From Magnolia sinica (Eukaryota > Streptophyta > Magnoliopsida > Magnoliales > Magnoliaceae): a stretch of DNA of 64,000 nucleotides. A program made the translations under genes and the position numbers. The notes under the pieces were generated by a model, which was given only the letters and a program-made list of their open reading frames with translations, made no database searches and was not told the origin of the DNA. The DNA lies in contig NC_080588.1 in assembly GCF_029962835.1 (NCBI RefSeq), positions 49,335,001 through 49,399,000 of the forward strand, given 5' to 3'. This document shows, piece by piece, positions 63,983 through 64,000 of this stretch. How positions within the stretch are numbered: position 1 is the stretch's first letter; each line of letters starts with the position of its first letter.

Positions 63983-64000
63983 CGTGTCACCACAGAGGTT

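Overview
This window is nuclear DNA of a flowering plant. The evidence is one spliced plant-type gene (an SLX9-like ribosome-biogenesis factor), Ty3/gypsy, LINE, hAT, CACTA and MITE remnants, and a small insertion of plastid DNA. The very frequent phrase built on GTGGGCCCCACC, TGATGTATG and CCGTCCATCC fits, in my experience, a woody magnoliid-like genome. That species hint is inference only.

Layout. 1-8632: a decayed Tekay/Del-type Ty3/gypsy element whose gag is split by a 4.2-kb solo LTR (419-4636). 8640-9200: an opposite-strand gypsy integrase scrap. 9206-19256: an older LTR of the same giant family, split by a younger 5.7-kb solo LTR (11390-17055) with a perfect 5-bp target duplication. 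19262-27412: a Tat/Athila-like non-autonomous element of another family, with an inverted LTR fused to a truncated 5' LTR, an internal region holding only unknown acidic reading frames, and a complete 2.1-kb 3' LTR. 27413-31373: gene-free DNA with hairpin MITEs and a tandem repeat carrying a 730-bp solo LTR. 31374-41742: a nearly identical duplication with microhomology junctions, including a third giant solo LTR (36020-41046, minus strand). 41743-44035: unassigned sequence and MITEs.

44717-56964 holds the only credible host gene, five short coding exons giving a 165-aa SLX9-like protein. Its 8.2-kb second coding intron carries L1 and RTE LINE remnants, a CGATATCG-rich element, a small hAT MITE and a chimeric plastid insertion (rpl2 piece next to a trnI-GAU piece). 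56965-64000 contains LINE debris, a Tekay integrase fragment bracketed by a 267-bp duplication, a 917-bp hAT element with a perfect 8-bp target duplication, and several long-hairpin MITEs.

I see no operon-like or clearly new biochemical system. The strongest unusual signals are a family of 4-6 kb LTRs present here only as solo LTRs (about 30% of the window), a conserved stem-loop-like motif about 375 bp from their 3' ends, the template-switch-like duplication at 31-42 kb, and the sharing of one GGGCCC-rich sequence core by LTRs and MITEs.
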